NCBI RefSeq assembly: GCF_019097595.1
Contig: NC_080716.1
Span: 28,606,401-28,670,400, forward strand
Reading direction: 5' to 3'
From: Hemibagrus wyckioides
Lineage: Eukaryota; Chordata; Actinopteri; Siluriformes; Bagridae
DNA length: 64,000 nucleotides
In this document: one piece after another, positions 9,033-20,893 of the stretch
Layout: each line of letters starts with the position of its first letter
How positions within the stretch are numbered: the stretch's first letter is position 1
Made by a program: the position numbers and the translations under genes
Notes under the pieces: model-generated
What the model saw: the letters and a program-made list of their open reading frames with translations, nothing else
Databases searched by the model: none
Told to the model about the DNA's origin: nothing

Positions 9033-10953
9033 ATGGCTACAGGGTAAGTGGACTTTTATTTTACATTATTTTTTCTGTTTAAGTTCAAATGACACAAAAA
9101 ACACAATATGAAATGTTTTTCAGAAGAATGCTTTTTCTTTTCAAAACAAACAAACAAATAAAAACAAGTTATTTACAGTATTTTACATAATGTTCAAACA
9201 TATGTTTTGAAATGACTGATGACACTGATGACATTAAACCAGAATTCTATCTGTCATTATATTTAACAGATTTCAAGAGTCATCATCAACTGTACATGAT
9301 TTAATCCAGAATAATAATTTAATCAGTGAAGGTCCACCTGCACGATATCGTCTCCTCACAACCAGAAGTAATCTTGATGAAGGTGGCTCAGTAAGAAAAT
9401 GGACATTTGGACAGAGAGGTATCAATATGCAAAACAAAATCCTACTGATGGTAGGAGAAACTGGAACAGGCAAAACTACTCTGATCAATGTCATGGTAAA
9501 TTATATACTCGGGGTGAAGTTTACAGATGAAGTATGGTTTGAGATTACAGAAGAGGGTGGAGGTAATCAAATGTCAAATCAGACAAAAAGTCAAACAACT
9601 GAAATCACTGTGTATGAGGTCTTTGACCAAAACAACCCAATCTGTCTTACTATCATTGACACTCCAGGTTATGGAGACACTGTAGGAACACAATATGACA
9701 AAAAGATCGCTGAGAATCTGTACAAACTTTTTCGCAGTGATAGAGGAGTGAAAGAAATTGATGCAGTGTGTCTGGTAGTGAAGGCATCTGAGAATCGGCT
9801 CACTGACAGACAGCAATACATCTTTGATGCAGTTTTGTCCTTATTTGGTAAAGATATAGAGAACAATATTGTCATATTTATCACTCACTCAGATGGAATG
9901 CCTCCAGACAATGCTCTTGAAGCCATCAAGTCAGTAGGGATTCCCTGCAGGAAAGATGAAGATAATGAACCTGAACATTTCTTAGTTAACAATCGTCAAA
10001 CTAAGAACAGGAGCAAAAAGTATAACAAAGCTCTCCGGGAAGCTTGGGATCTAACAGAGGACAGTTTAAATTCTTTCTTCATTTCACTGAAAGAACAGAA
10101 CAGAAAAAGCTTTGAGCAGACTGAAAGTGTTCTGACTGAGTCCAAACGACTTGAAGCCTGTATTTCTAATCTACAAAGCCGTATTGAGTTTGTAGAGTAC
10201 AAAGGTAAAGAACTGGCTCAGATTCAGAAAGCCCTTGAGGAAAACCGAGAAAAAATTAAGAAAAATGAAAACTTTACTTTTACTGTCACCAAGTATTACA
10301 AGGAAAAGGTTCTCATTGAAAATGTTTCATGGTGGGACAGAAATGTTACCAGCTGCTCTGTCTGTGAGGAGAACTGTCATGAGAAAGGCTGCTGGATTGC
10401 CTGGGATGCCAGTTGGTGTTATGTCATGAAAGATAAACACTGCATTGTATGTACAGGTAAATGTCTCGACACTAAACATGACAGAGGGAATAAGAAATAT
10501 GTTGTAAAGAGCACTGAGACCAAAGTGAGGTTTGATGATCTTAAAACAGAATATGAAGGTTATAATATATCAGAATCAAATATCAAGTTTGACACAGAGT
10601 CTTTTGAAAATGTAAAAAAAGAACAAGAAAGCAACAAGAAACAGGAAGAGGAGAAGACCAGCATAGAGATGAGCCTGAAAAAAGCAATTACCAAGACTGA
10701 AAAAGAAAAAGCTGAGCTGGTGGAAGAAGCCTACATCACCATCATAAAACTTTTTGAGATTGCTTTAAAGCCAGACTCTGCTTTCATTGTTCAGTCTCTT
10801 GACTTCTTGATCCCTCGAGCTGAGGAAACTGGAAAAGAAGTTGTTGCTCAGAAACTAAGAGAGCTGAGGAAAATTCAGCCTGAATCACAGGAACGGGTTA
10901 ATACTGTAATGGGGTATTTTAACAAACTCAAGAATGTTGTTACTGGTAAATAA
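9033..10953 (+). CDS. P-loop GTPase with cysteine-rich module, copy 2
   Basis: Predicted as 9033-9043 joined to 9270-10953, 564 residues. The first piece encodes MAT plus two bases of a glycine codon, has a good start context (ATTATGG), and ends at a GTAAGT donor; the second begins after TTTAACAG. The phases fit. A start at 9427 would still keep the whole GTPase core. Visible in order: Walker A GETGTGKTT (residues 66-74), DTPGYGD (134-140, G3), THSD (209-212, taking the place of the G4 box), a helical linker (about 280-345), a Cys/His module with cysteines at 366, 369, 373, 378, 387, 395, 398, 402 and histidines at 374 and 407, then a charged coiled coil (about 430-515). The core resembles the AIG1/septin-like TRAFAC GTPases. 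The Cys/His spacing suggests zinc binding (inference). It has no signal peptide or membrane segment, so it is probably cytosolic. Function is unknown; multicopy expansion hints at immunity. Possible poly(A) signals are at 10990 and 11037. Confidence 0.85.
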
Positions 10954-10989
10954 ATGAATTTAGGAGATTAAAATAGTCATGCAGCATGT

Positions 10990-11042
10990 AATAAAGATGA
11001 CCATGTTTGCTTCTCATGTGCAAGTGCTGTTCAAATAATAAA
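10990..11042 (+). other. Poly(A) signals of GTPase copy 2
   Basis: AATAAA occurs at 10990-10995 and 11037-11042, 37 and 84 bases after the stop codon. Either could define the transcript end. Copy 3 has AATAAA 82 bases after its stop, which favours the second. Confidence 0.6.
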
Positions 11043-11589
11043 ATGCACTGCATTTATTCAGTAATATTGTTGTTGAAGATTTAATGTTTTACTTTGGGTT
11101 GATAGTCATTTAAAACTTTTTTGATGAGTCTTTACAATTGAGATTAAAGTATAACAAATTTTTTTCTGTTCTGTATTACGTGTGAAGCTATACTACACAT
11201 GGATAGATGTGTATCCTCTTCTTTTAACTTGATAATTAGCTGAATATTGTTAATTTCACTCGTGCTAGTGCTCTGTATAACTATCAGTTTATCTGACTTT
11301 CTCATTAAACATAATAACTGCAGTTTGTCTGAGTTGGAACTTTCTTAAACAAACCCACATCTATCAAATAACCTTTAATCTTCAGTAACTTATTTCACGT
11401 AATAATATTAAAAATCGTGGTAATGAGGTTAATTAATAACTTATTTATTTATTTATACTGGTTTCTCAGTAACATCCAAACAGAACATTAACAACAGAGC
11501 CAGATCACTATATAAATGTCAACACAGCAAATGAACAAGCACATACTGTAAGATAAAGGGGTAAACATGGAAAGGCAAAGAGCAAGGGG
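11043..11589. other. 3' flank of GTPase copy 2, no gene
   Basis: AT-rich DNA partly similar to 29300-29660 after copy 3. No coding features were seen. Confidence 0.5.
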
Positions 11590-12430
11590 GATTTGGCACA
11601 GTTCCTAGACTGATGTCTTAACTGTTCCTTAAATGTGCCCAGTTACAATAATCCAGATTTACCCTGTAAATCATACACTGGTTTTTCCTATGACAGGAGA
11701 TTAGCCACTTGTGCCAACCACATCTCCTTATTCTTTTTTATATTCTTTATTTAACATGTATTTTGTTGATTGACTGTGTTCCCTTTATAGGTGAAAGGGC
11801 AAAATTGGTCACAGGTTAGTGGAACTAAAGGCCCATGAAAGGGTATAAAACAGGGAGATTGGCAGAAGCTAGTGGAAACAGTCACTGACCATGTTCACGC
11901 ATTCAAGAACATGTGGATTCCTGACTATGTTTAAAACTTTAATGTGCAGGTTTTGCATGTGTTCATTTTTGTAAATACACTTCAAGGTGAAGGATAAACA
12001 TTTAGCGACTCGTGTGGTGACTGAGCATGGGTAAAACAAAGCTCCTGTCTATCTTCATTATGGATCAAAGTTTTGCAGAAACAACTATAAAGTGAGAATA
12101 CATTTCTTTGCCAAATACATGAGATAGATCAGTAAACAGTAAGAGTCAGGAGAAAAGTCTGACAATGATTTAAAATTTATATATAAGTGGTGACAACGGG
12201 AATTGTTAGCCAGCATTTTCTGAACACTTTTGTGCACCTCATGCCAAAATGGTTGCATTTTCTTAGTCACAGAGCATATCATCAATATCAGTGTCCCTGT
12301 TTCTAATTTACATGTGAAACACAACTGAGAACCGGTGAGGTTTTATATTATTGAGACATGATGGGTGAGATATGTCCAATGTATGCATTTAAAGTTTGCT
12401 CCTGTATAGAGACTGATGTTGACTTTTGAA
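11590..12430 (+). repeat. Duplicated downstream flank (second occurrence)
   Basis: Matches 2741-3420 after the decayed copy 1, including the stretch around CCTCATGCCAAAATGG. It gives the reference order needed to see that copy 1 lost its 3' end by deletion. Confidence 0.75.
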
Positions 12431-12599
12431 AAACTTTGTCACATATAGAAAGACTTTTATCATGAGTGAATGAGTGGCCCACATCCCTTTGCCAAGGGTT
12501 AGATTCTACAAAGTACTGACATCCAGTTCAGACCCCAAAGGCAGTCCAGGTACTGCTGAACAGTGTATGTCAGTGTATGCCAGTGAAACTCAAGACCAG

Positions 12600-15450
12600 A
12601 GAAAGATGGTATTGTAGCATCAGCCTCGGCACTCGATTGCCAGAGGGAGCCCTCGCCCAAGTTTTAGCGTCACCATCGAAGAACACTTCCGGGTTCGCTC
12701 ACTATAAGGGTATACAAGGTCACTACCAGGAGTACATTCATGTTTACGTTGCTTACCGGCAGGGCTCTCGACTGGGCTTCCATGGTGTGGGATCACAACT
12801 AACAGGTGAGGAATTCCTTCTCTTATTTCTCGGGGCTGATTCTGGAAGTTTTTGAATACCCTGTGGGAGGTCAGGATATTTCAGTTCAGCTGCTAGGATT
12901 ATGCAAGGGCTCTGATTCAGCAGTGGATTTTGCAGTTAAGTTCCCGGAATCTGGCTGCGCAGAGTGGGTGTGACTTTAATCCTGCTCTGGTACCATCCCG
13001 CTTGTGTATCAGGATGTGATGTGTTTAGTAAAGAAAAGGCCACTCATCTCCCCTCTCACCGCCCGGACTGTACGATTGATTTGCTTCCCAATATACTTCC
13101 ACCCAAAAAGTAAGGTTTACCCTGTCTCTACCTGAATCTCAAGCCATGGAGAAATATATTGAAGAAGAATTCACAGCAGGGTTCAGCTGTCCCTTAACCT
13201 AACTGGTGGCGGCTGGATTTTTCTTTGTAGAGAAAAACGATGGCAGCCTACACCCTTGAATTGATTATAGAGGACTAAATGCTATCACCAAGTGATACCC
13301 CTATTCGATACCAATGGTTCCAGCTTCCCTGGTGCAACTGCGTGAAGCCAAGATATTCACAAAGCTTGATCTGCACAGTGGTTAGAATCTGGGAGGGAGA
13401 TGAGTGAAAAACCACTTTCCAAAACACCCTGGGGCATTGCAAGTATTTTGTCATGCCTTTAGTCATTTAGTCACTAATGCCCCTGCAGTTTTCCAGTTCT
13501 TTGTAAATGAGATTTTCAAGGATCTGATTGACCGGTGCATCATTGTTTATATAGATGATATCTTAATCTACTCTTCATCATTTGATGATCACGAGACTCA
13601 TGTCTGGATGGTGCTCTCCCCACTAAGGAAACATCAACTCTATGCCAAGGAGTTCCATAGAGACTCGGTGACGGACTGGCCCAAACCAACCACGGACAAG
13701 GAGCTACAACGGTTCTTGGGCTTGCCAATTTCTACCGTAGATTTATCCACCATTACAGCAGCGTGGCCAGCCCTTTGACATCCCTCCTGCATGGTAAACT
13801 TAAAGGAAAGCTTTACCTCGGCACCTATCCTGAAGCACCCCGACCCCAGCCGCCTCTTGATCGTAGAGGTGGGCACTTCTTACTGTGAGATTGGGGTCGT
13901 CCTATCTCAGTGCCATGGAAACCCTGGGAAAGTTCATCCATGTGTATTCTTCTCACAGAAACTAAGCCCTGCAGAGAGTAACTACAATGTGGGCAATCAA
14001 GAACTGCTCCCCATCAAAGCAGCACTGGAGGAATGAAGACACTGGTTAGTGGGGGCCCACCATCCATTCCTGGTTTTAACGGACCATCGTAACTTGGAAT
14101 ACCTGCAAAATGCTAAACGACTGAACCCACACCAAGCTCAGTGGACACTTTTCTTCACAAAGTTCCAATTCTTGGTCACCTACCGCCCAGTTCTAAGAAT
14201 GGCAAGGTAGATGCACTTTCTAGACATCATGATTCAGTAAACACTGATTCCTCACCTGAACCCTTCCTACACCCCTTGGTGGTTTTAGCACCCATCCAGT
14301 TGAACCATGTGGAGGAGAAACAGCGAGCCCAGGAGCAGGAGCCTCCTCTGCCAGCCTGTCCACCCACCAAGCTGTTTGTTCCTTAGTCACTGTTTCAGAA
14401 TCCTTGAATGGATACCCGAGGCTCCCAGCTCAGGCCAACCGGCATTCGGTGCACCGCGACCCTGATTCAAGAGCAGCTCTGGTGGCCTTACCTGTCTCGG
14501 GATGTGAAAGACTTTGTCCAATCATGCACAACTTGCGCTCGGACACAAACTGGTCGGCAGGTCCTGATGGGGCTGCAGGAGCCCCTCCCTGTTCCCAAGT
14601 GTCCCCTGGTCCCATATGGCAGTAGACTTCATCACTGTTCACCAGGATTCCTAAGGGTTCAATACAATTCTGATTGCAGTTGGTCGTTTCTCCAAAGCCT
14701 ACCACCTGATACTGCTGAAGAGTCTACCCACAGCCATGACTACTGCCACCACACTGTTTGACCATGTGTTTCACTGTTTTGGACTCCCAGATGATATAGT
14801 GTCTGATCGAGGGCCCCAGTTCGTGTCTAGGGTCTGCAGTCCCTTGGGGGGTCAATATCATCCTCAGCTCTGGCTATCTCCCAGAATCCAATGGCTAGAC
14901 AGAAAGGCTGAACCAGGAGATCGGCCAATATCTAAGGACATACTGCAGCCATGAACAACATGGGTGGAGTGAGTTCCTCCCGTGGGCGGAGTATGCCCAG
15001 TACTCCCTCATCCACTCCTCAGTGGGACTCACCCCATTCCAGTGTGTCCTGGGGTACCAGCCTCCACTCTTCCCATGATTGTGGTGAACCCTTGGATGTT
15101 CCTGCGGTGGATGACTGGATTTCTCATAGCGGTCTGGGATGATGTTCACGTCTGGCTTCAGAGGGCCATTAGGCGCAACAAATACAGGCCATCAGTGAAT
15201 ACAGGCCATCGGTGCATGCACCCCCAGTATCAAGTGGGCCAGCTTGTGTGGCTGTCTACTCAAAACCTACGATTACCCTGCCACAAACTTAACCCTCGAT
15301 TTATTGGCCCATTCCCCGCCAAATTAATCCAGTCACTTACAAGCTACATCTCCCATCATCGTATCGCATCTCACCTTCCTTCCATGTCTCCCTGCTTAAA
15401 CCTGCACACACACGCCAAGGGCCCACCCTGGTCAGCTGCGAGCCTATAAG
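12600..15450 (+). mobile_element. Decayed Ty3/gypsy retrotransposon
   Basis: A chain of frames, broken by stops and shifts, reads as gag then pol. A gag-like piece is near 12800-12980. Reverse transcriptase spans about 13050-13800 and includes VEKNDGSLHP, DYRGLNAI and an intact YIDD box at 13548-13559; a deletion near 13655 removes the segment after it. RNase H follows (about 13815-14215; [15 protein letters not shown]), then integrase (14400-15440; a zinc-finger C..C pair, SDRGPQF, and a C-terminal stretch with GQLVWLST and PRFIGPF). No LTR was identified at either end. Order and motifs fit the same gypsy lineage as the - strand element at 43526-48200. The many shifts make it a fossil. Confidence 0.85.
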
Positions 15451-16482
15451 GTTGATGCCATTCCGGAGACGCGGATCATAATTCACAAAGCGGTGAGCAG
15501 CTGTTACAGGTAGGGGGTTGACCTGAATTAGCACCTTGATGATTACCACATCCCAGGGAGCTGGAGTGCCAGATGAGGGACCCTGACTTTAGTCTACTGA
15601 TAAGAAAACAGTGGAAGCCCAATTTGCTATTCAAAGGGGTAATTTTGTTTTTAAATGGCAAGCAGTCATCAATAGTTTGTCCCTCAAGAGAGCATCATCC
15701 TTACACCACCCTCAACAAACCCACATACTACAGCCCATCAGTTAATACTGTAAATTGCTGTAAATTCAGGTAGGAAGGAAATAGTGTTCTTAAATTTGTC
15801 TTCACTTCCTGGCATTTTATATGCAGCACATTTTCCAAACTTTTAACAAATGTCACACTAATGTACCACTGGTTCATGGTTGTTGGATAACCCTTTTTTG
15901 TTTATCATTTAAAAATTTCTTCTGTAAATCCCATTTTGGCTACAATTTAATTTCATTATCATTTAACACTATTTAAAAAAACAGTGTCTATACTAATCAG
16001 TTTTACATATGACAAAATATGTTATTGAAGCACTTGGGCGCTGAGGTGTGTTTCGAGTAAATTGACACTTACAGTACATGTCTAGTGAAATCTTTCTAGT
16101 GAGTGATGACCAAGGTATGAAAAAACTGTTGACCCTACAAGAGACTGTGGCATGCACATCTGAAATTGACACACACACTCATAGCACACATACAGTACTT
16201 GACATACACTACTCAATGATGACACCTAATTACCACCACTACACATCACACTTAACTCTGGAGGTGTTGAAGGGGTTGGGTCTAGAACAGGCCAATGTAC
16301 CACCAGTCCTGTCTGTCTGGCAGTTCAGCAAGACTGTCTGCATTGCATCATTTGCATCAGGGCAGCTGAATGTCTGCAGAATGTCCCAAACTGATGAATC
16401 CTTCTCAACACCAGTCAAGCCCAGAGGACAGAAAGGGGTAGATCAAAGATGCACAAACCAGAGAAAAAAGACAAATTGAATG
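15451..16482. other. No gene recognised
   Basis: Nothing coding was recognised. Short open frames, including a 133-residue one at 16078-16479, show no motif. Confidence 0.45.
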
Positions 16483-16834
16483 TAATGAAGTGCCCGAGGC
16501 GGAGGATCTTGGATCGATATGCAGATTTTAATATGAGCTGACAAATCCAAATCGGAAGACAAATGGGTGTTAACAGGAAGCAGGCAGAAAATAATCAAAT
16601 CCGGAAAGCGAGAAACACTTGCAAACAAATCAGAGATCATGCATGGGTAGAAGTAAATCATGGGAAATAGAAGGCTTGGTAAGTCCCAATAGAAACAATA
16701 CTTCACATCGCTGGTAGCATGCATGCTGCTTAAATGTCCTCATAGAACCCGGAAGTGTTCCTTCCTTGGTGGTGTTAGAACAGAGGGCTCCCTCTAGTGG
16801 TCTGATGGGAGTGAAGCCAGACAGGATGTTACAC
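16483..16834. repeat. Possible solo LTR
   Basis: The segment starts TGTAATG and ends GATGTTACA, inverted termini of LTR type, and its content (GGGAGCCCTCTGTTC when read on the - strand) resembles gypsy-type LTRs. The five bases on each side do not match, so a target duplication is not seen and the limits are uncertain. Confidence 0.3.
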
Positions 16835-16984
16835 AGACACACAAGCAGGGCACAGGAGTCAAGGAGACAAAATTCTTGATCCATGCTAAAAATTAAAAAA
16901 TGTCTAAAAAGGATTAAATAAAAAAAAAAATGTAACTATTTGGAAGCAAAACATTAATCCAGTGCAACTTGAATAGGCTCACTG

Positions 16985-17779
16985 TAAGAGCACTGCTTGA
17001 CACAGATGCATTTTTGTTGTACCCGTCCCGCAGAATGATCTAATCATTGGCACAAATGTGATCAAAATCCTTACACATGGCATGAAAGGCATCAATGATT
17101 ACTGGCGACTTGCAATAATTATTGAGAATTGCAAATTGGCAGACGTATTCCCATGTGTCTCCGTGGAGGATTTTGAACTTTTCCAGGGGCTGAGTCAAAA
17201 TGATCTGGTTGGGGAGGAGAGTTGACATTCATCTAACCTGTCAGCTGATTTCACACAGCATGAGACAAAAATAAAGTTAGTCCAGTTACTGGAGAGATAC
17301 AACGATGTGTTTTCTAAACATGTGTTTGACTGTGGAGAAGTAAAGGGCTTCGTTCACCGCATTCGGCTAATGGATGAATGCTCACTACCAAAAGTTGTGT
17401 CAGGTTTTGTCCCAGAAGGAAGAACAAGGGATAATTAGGAAGTCTGTGAGTGAATATATATATTTATACAACTCTCTGTCTCTTTCACACACATATACAC
17501 ACACACACTCTCTCTCTCACCTGTGTGAACACACACACACACACATAATTTATATTGTTCATTACTTATTGCACTACCTCTACCTGTCATCTGCTGCTAT
17601 AGTTCTATTTATGTTTATTTCTATTTGCACTACCTCAACCGCTGCTCTTGTATTTTTGCACAATATTTTTTTACATCATTTTATTTTATCTTATTTTATT
17701 TCACTTACATTCCATTACATATGTTCTTTTCTTTCTTTTTCAGCACTAAGTGTCCTGTGTTTTTGTGTTGTCTTTCTTG

Positions 17780-17832
<53 letters not shown>

Positions 17833-18800
17833 TTCTTTGCACTGTCTTGTCTATGCTCTGTTTGCACCCAGCTGCACACTGTGCACTTTATGTGGCTAAG
17901 ACACTTTACGTGGCTAACTTCTGTCCTAACTCTGTGTTGTTTTTTTTTGTGTTTGAACTCTATGTTCATGCTTCTCCGTTAGTTCTAATATGGAAGAAAG
18001 GTGGCATTCTGAGGATATGCACAGACTTCCGATGGTTAAATGGGAGAACGGTAAAGGATGCACATCCACTTCCACACCAGTCCGACTGCTTAGCCACACT
18101 AGACTGGAACACTCTCTTGAACACTATGGACCTGACATCTGGGTTTTATAACATCCCCATGGCCAAAGAGGATAAGAAATACTAATTGCCACAAGGACTA
18201 TGCAACAGCCCAGCATCCTTTATGCAAATGATGGTAAGCATCTTTGGAGACATGAACTGCAACACCTTGCTGTGTTATCTCAACGATCTGCTGATGTTTT
18301 CTCCAAGTGCACAGGAAGCACTGGAAAAGCTAGAGGTTGTGTTTAGTCATCTGAGGCAGTATAACCTTAACTTGAGCCCTAAGAAATGCCATCTAATAAG
18401 AACCTCTGTAAAGTTCCTGGGTCACATCATAGACAGGAATGGAGTTTCTGTAGATCCTGCTTAAAGTTGAAGTTTTTTTCTTTAAGTTGTCCATTTGATC
18501 AGATGGAAGATGACAGATGTACCCCATCAGCGCAAAGGATTAAATCAGTCCTTTATTATCAACATTTCATTCCTGGATGTTCTTCTTTAGCAAAGCCACT
18601 TTTCGGTCTCACAGCTGGGCAGAGAAGGAAAAGAGGAACCAAGGAATTATAAAATCAGGAACTTACAGAAAGGTCAAACATTTATGGTCTGGACAGATAA
18701 CAGATCTGCTCATGTACATTATGTCCAAGGCAAAACTTGATGCTTGTGAGCAACACTGGGTATGAAATGTGGTGGCAAGTCTGTACTCTGACTTGAAATA
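16985..18800 (+). mobile_element. Ty3/gypsy pol remnant with internal insertion
   Basis: A second gypsy lineage. Readable parts are the end of the protease region (about 16990-17230; NDLIIGTNVIK), the start of reverse transcriptase (to about 17456; LERYNDVFSKHVFDCGEV), the rest of reverse transcriptase after an insertion (17971-18465; ILRICTDFRWLN, LPQGLCNSPASFMQ) and an RNase H piece (18680-18800; WTDNRSAHYV). The active-site box reads YLND rather than YxDD (about 18275), so the first aspartate is lost. Stops occur at 18182 and 18462. The endogenous retrovirus LTR begins where this remnant ends. Confidence 0.8.
17457..17970 (+). repeat. Insertion inside the gypsy reverse transcriptase
   Basis: The gypsy frame stops at codon TAT (GAATAT) and resumes at GCTTCTCC, so about 514 bases are inserted. 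The insert is low-complexity and LINE 3'-tail-like: TA, CA and CT runs, an (ATT)n run (17785-17833), and GTGCACTTTATGTGGCTAAG. Open frames of 202 and 186 residues over it are microsatellite artefacts. Confidence 0.7.
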
Positions 18801-18803
18801 ATT

Positions 18804-19141
18804 AACAAACTACACACGGACACAAGGGTGAGAGTCAAGGCAAAGAGGTTAAGAAGGAATTTTTATTTTGCCACGGCAAAAGGCATCTCAAACGCAGTGC
18901 AATGAGATTACACAGTGGAGAGGCAAGGCCCGCTTTCACAGGTCCCACTTATATAGGACTTTTAAGTGAATCCTAAACTAAATGTATACGTGACCAACAG
19001 CATGAAACTCTCATAGAATAGTACATCTCACTTCCATATAAGGAGCTATAGCATATAGAAAGGCAAGATATTCTATGTTCTTGCATTCCACGAGTAGAGT
19101 CGCTCCTGGTACTGGCAGACACCTGGTTAATGTCTTCCTCT

Positions 19142-19177
<36 letters not shown>

Positions 19178-19234
19178 CGGAGTTCCTAAAGGGTTACTTG
19201 TTCATCTATGTTACTTGTTAAAATTTCCACTTCA
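18804..19234 (-). repeat. Retroviral 3' LTR (approximate limits)
   Basis: On the - strand a polypurine tract (AAAGGAGGGAAA, 19235-19246) is followed by TGAAG at 19234. A TATATAAG box near 18951 and AATAAA near 18865 are about 90 bases apart, as expected for U3-R. A (CA)n tract (19143-19176) lies inside. The far end, near 18800, was not fixed. Confidence 0.6.
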
Positions 19235-19667
19235 TTTCCCTCCTTTATGTCCTTAAGGGCAAACTACATATACAAAATTTTAACATATTTACTTTAAGCA
19301 TTTCACACTTTTAGACCAACATCAGACATCATCTTTTTCCTTGGCTTTCCAATGATGTCTTCATAAAGTAAAACTTAAAAAATAGTTACCCTGCTTTTTC
19401 CTGAGAAGGGAGAGCCCCTCTGATTTTCTTTTTTTTTTGCAAGTCATAAAATAGAAAAACATAACACAAAACATATCGGGATAAAAAAAAAACAACACAA
19501 AACACACACAGTTTAAGATAAATTAATTTTTAGCTCAGGGTCATAGTCTGTGTCAAATCTGGTGGAAAGTCAATGTCTTGAAGCTGCTCTCTCCATTCAT
19601 TAAATCTGTCCTCCGTTTGTTGTAAGAGTTGACACTCTACTTTCCTGTTGAGTGTGGAGGCAACTAA

Positions 19668-19883
19668 TCATTGTATAGTGGTAGACACCAACTGACAGAT
19701 GCAGGGAATGGACATCAGAGCTAGAAGTCCAATCACTATTATAAGCAACAGTGTATGCGCCAACCAGTATCCCCAACCTCCCCAAAAGGCCGTGAACCAA
19801 CTGAACCATGAATTGTCAGCTTGTGGAGGGGGTTTAATCACGTTCCTTATGTGGTTGAGCACCTCTGTAACATTATCAGACAC
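19668..19883 (-). pseudogene. Env transmembrane subunit, C-terminal fragment
   Basis: A 71-residue frame from the endogenous retrovirus. A short helical region and a tryptophan-rich membrane-proximal stretch (WFSWF) lead into a hydrophobic anchor rich in L, I and V, ending with a short tail. The double cysteine of the CX6CC region lies just upstream in frame. There is no surface subunit, so no working envelope can be made. Confidence 0.75.
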
Positions 19884-20232
19884 ATCTGGTATGTTAAAAC
19901 AACACGAGATGTCTTTTCGAGTTTCACCTTTTCGTGTCTCAATAGCAGGATTCTTAGAATGTCTCTCTATTGATTGCTATGAACAACACCAAACTTTAAG
20001 TAAACCTTCACCTTTCTTGATGTATCTTGGTGCACAGAGTGCAGTCACTGCCCTTATGCACTCATCCCAGCTCATGAGGCTCTGGAACACTATCCGTTAG
20101 GGTTGTCTTCGTAAATGCGGGTGTTTGAGATTTTTTCTAGATTTCATCTAGAAACCAACAATTCTGCTATACAGGGATGGTCACAGTGAGTCTTTACTCT
20201 CTCCCAGTCCCTGATCCAGCACTGGCACCCGC

Positions 20233-20893
20233 TTACAGTGACTGGAATGTATCCACGTTGCTCTCTCTGCCATCTTCACAGTGGTGGGTGTAGTCAGCAG
20301 AATCTGGAACCTTCCCAGCCAACACTTGGCCTTCCAGTTCTTCCCTTCTGAAGTTTTTCACCACGATCCACTCACCAGGCTTCAGGTCGTGCAGTGTGTT
20401 TGCGTGTGGTTTAGGAAGGGCTTGCTTCACCTGCCTGTGAATATCAGATAACACAGAAGACAAATGCCGATACTGTGTCTCTGGCTTCCTGGACTCCTGT
20501 GGTTAATGGCCTGCCAAAAAGAATTTCAAATGGACTCGGTTAGCTCTCCCTCTTCCTTGTGCTCGCATGTACATCAACACTATTAGGAGGGCTTTGACCC
20601 ATGACAAACCTGTCTCAGTGCAGCATTTTGCCAATTTATTTTTTAATATGCCATTCTTCCTTTCTACTGCTCCACCACTAGCTGGGTGATAGGCACAGTG
20701 CTGTTTCAGGTTGAACCCTAAATATTCACTGACTTTCTGTAATGCCTGATTCAGGAATGGTGTACCACTATCACTACCAATTCTCTCAGGAATTCCCCAC
20801 CGTGGAATAATTTCAGTGAGTAGTGCTTTTGCTACTGCACTAGCATCCTGCTTAGATGTGTTTATTCTATGCCTAGAAGACTTTAAAAATCAT
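20233..20893 (-). pseudogene. Retroviral integrase, C-terminal two thirds
   Basis: The core part (about 20890-20510) shows DSGTPF and, about 35 residues on, an ERKNG stretch carrying the catalytic glutamate. The C-terminal domain (20463-20233) has the KPGEWIVVKNF signature. A stop and a shift near 20500 separate the two. The first catalytic aspartate lies beyond the broken end. Confidence 0.75.

Larger units (their letters stand above)
18800..20893 (-). mobile_element. Truncated endogenous retrovirus
   Basis: Read on the - strand from 20893 downward. First comes part of an integrase core (about 20890-20510), then the integrase C-terminal domain (20463-20233, with LKPGEWIVVKNFRR), then the end of an Env transmembrane subunit (about 19910-19668): a double cysteine typical of the CX6CC region, a helical stretch, a tryptophan-rich segment and a hydrophobic membrane anchor. 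A polypurine tract and an LTR follow. Gag, protease, reverse transcriptase and the 5' LTR are absent, and most of the surface subunit is missing between integrase and Env. The integrase tail and the CCF-type Env suggest the gamma/epsilon-retrovirus group. It is a non-functional old copy. Confidence 0.8.

Noticed and set aside
17374..17982. 202- and 186-residue frames with runs of Ile or Tyr
   Set aside because: Translations of the ATT microsatellite and the flanking low-complexity insert.
19699..20100. 133-residue + strand frame
   Set aside because: Antisense to the retroviral Env fragment, which has recognisable features on the - strand.
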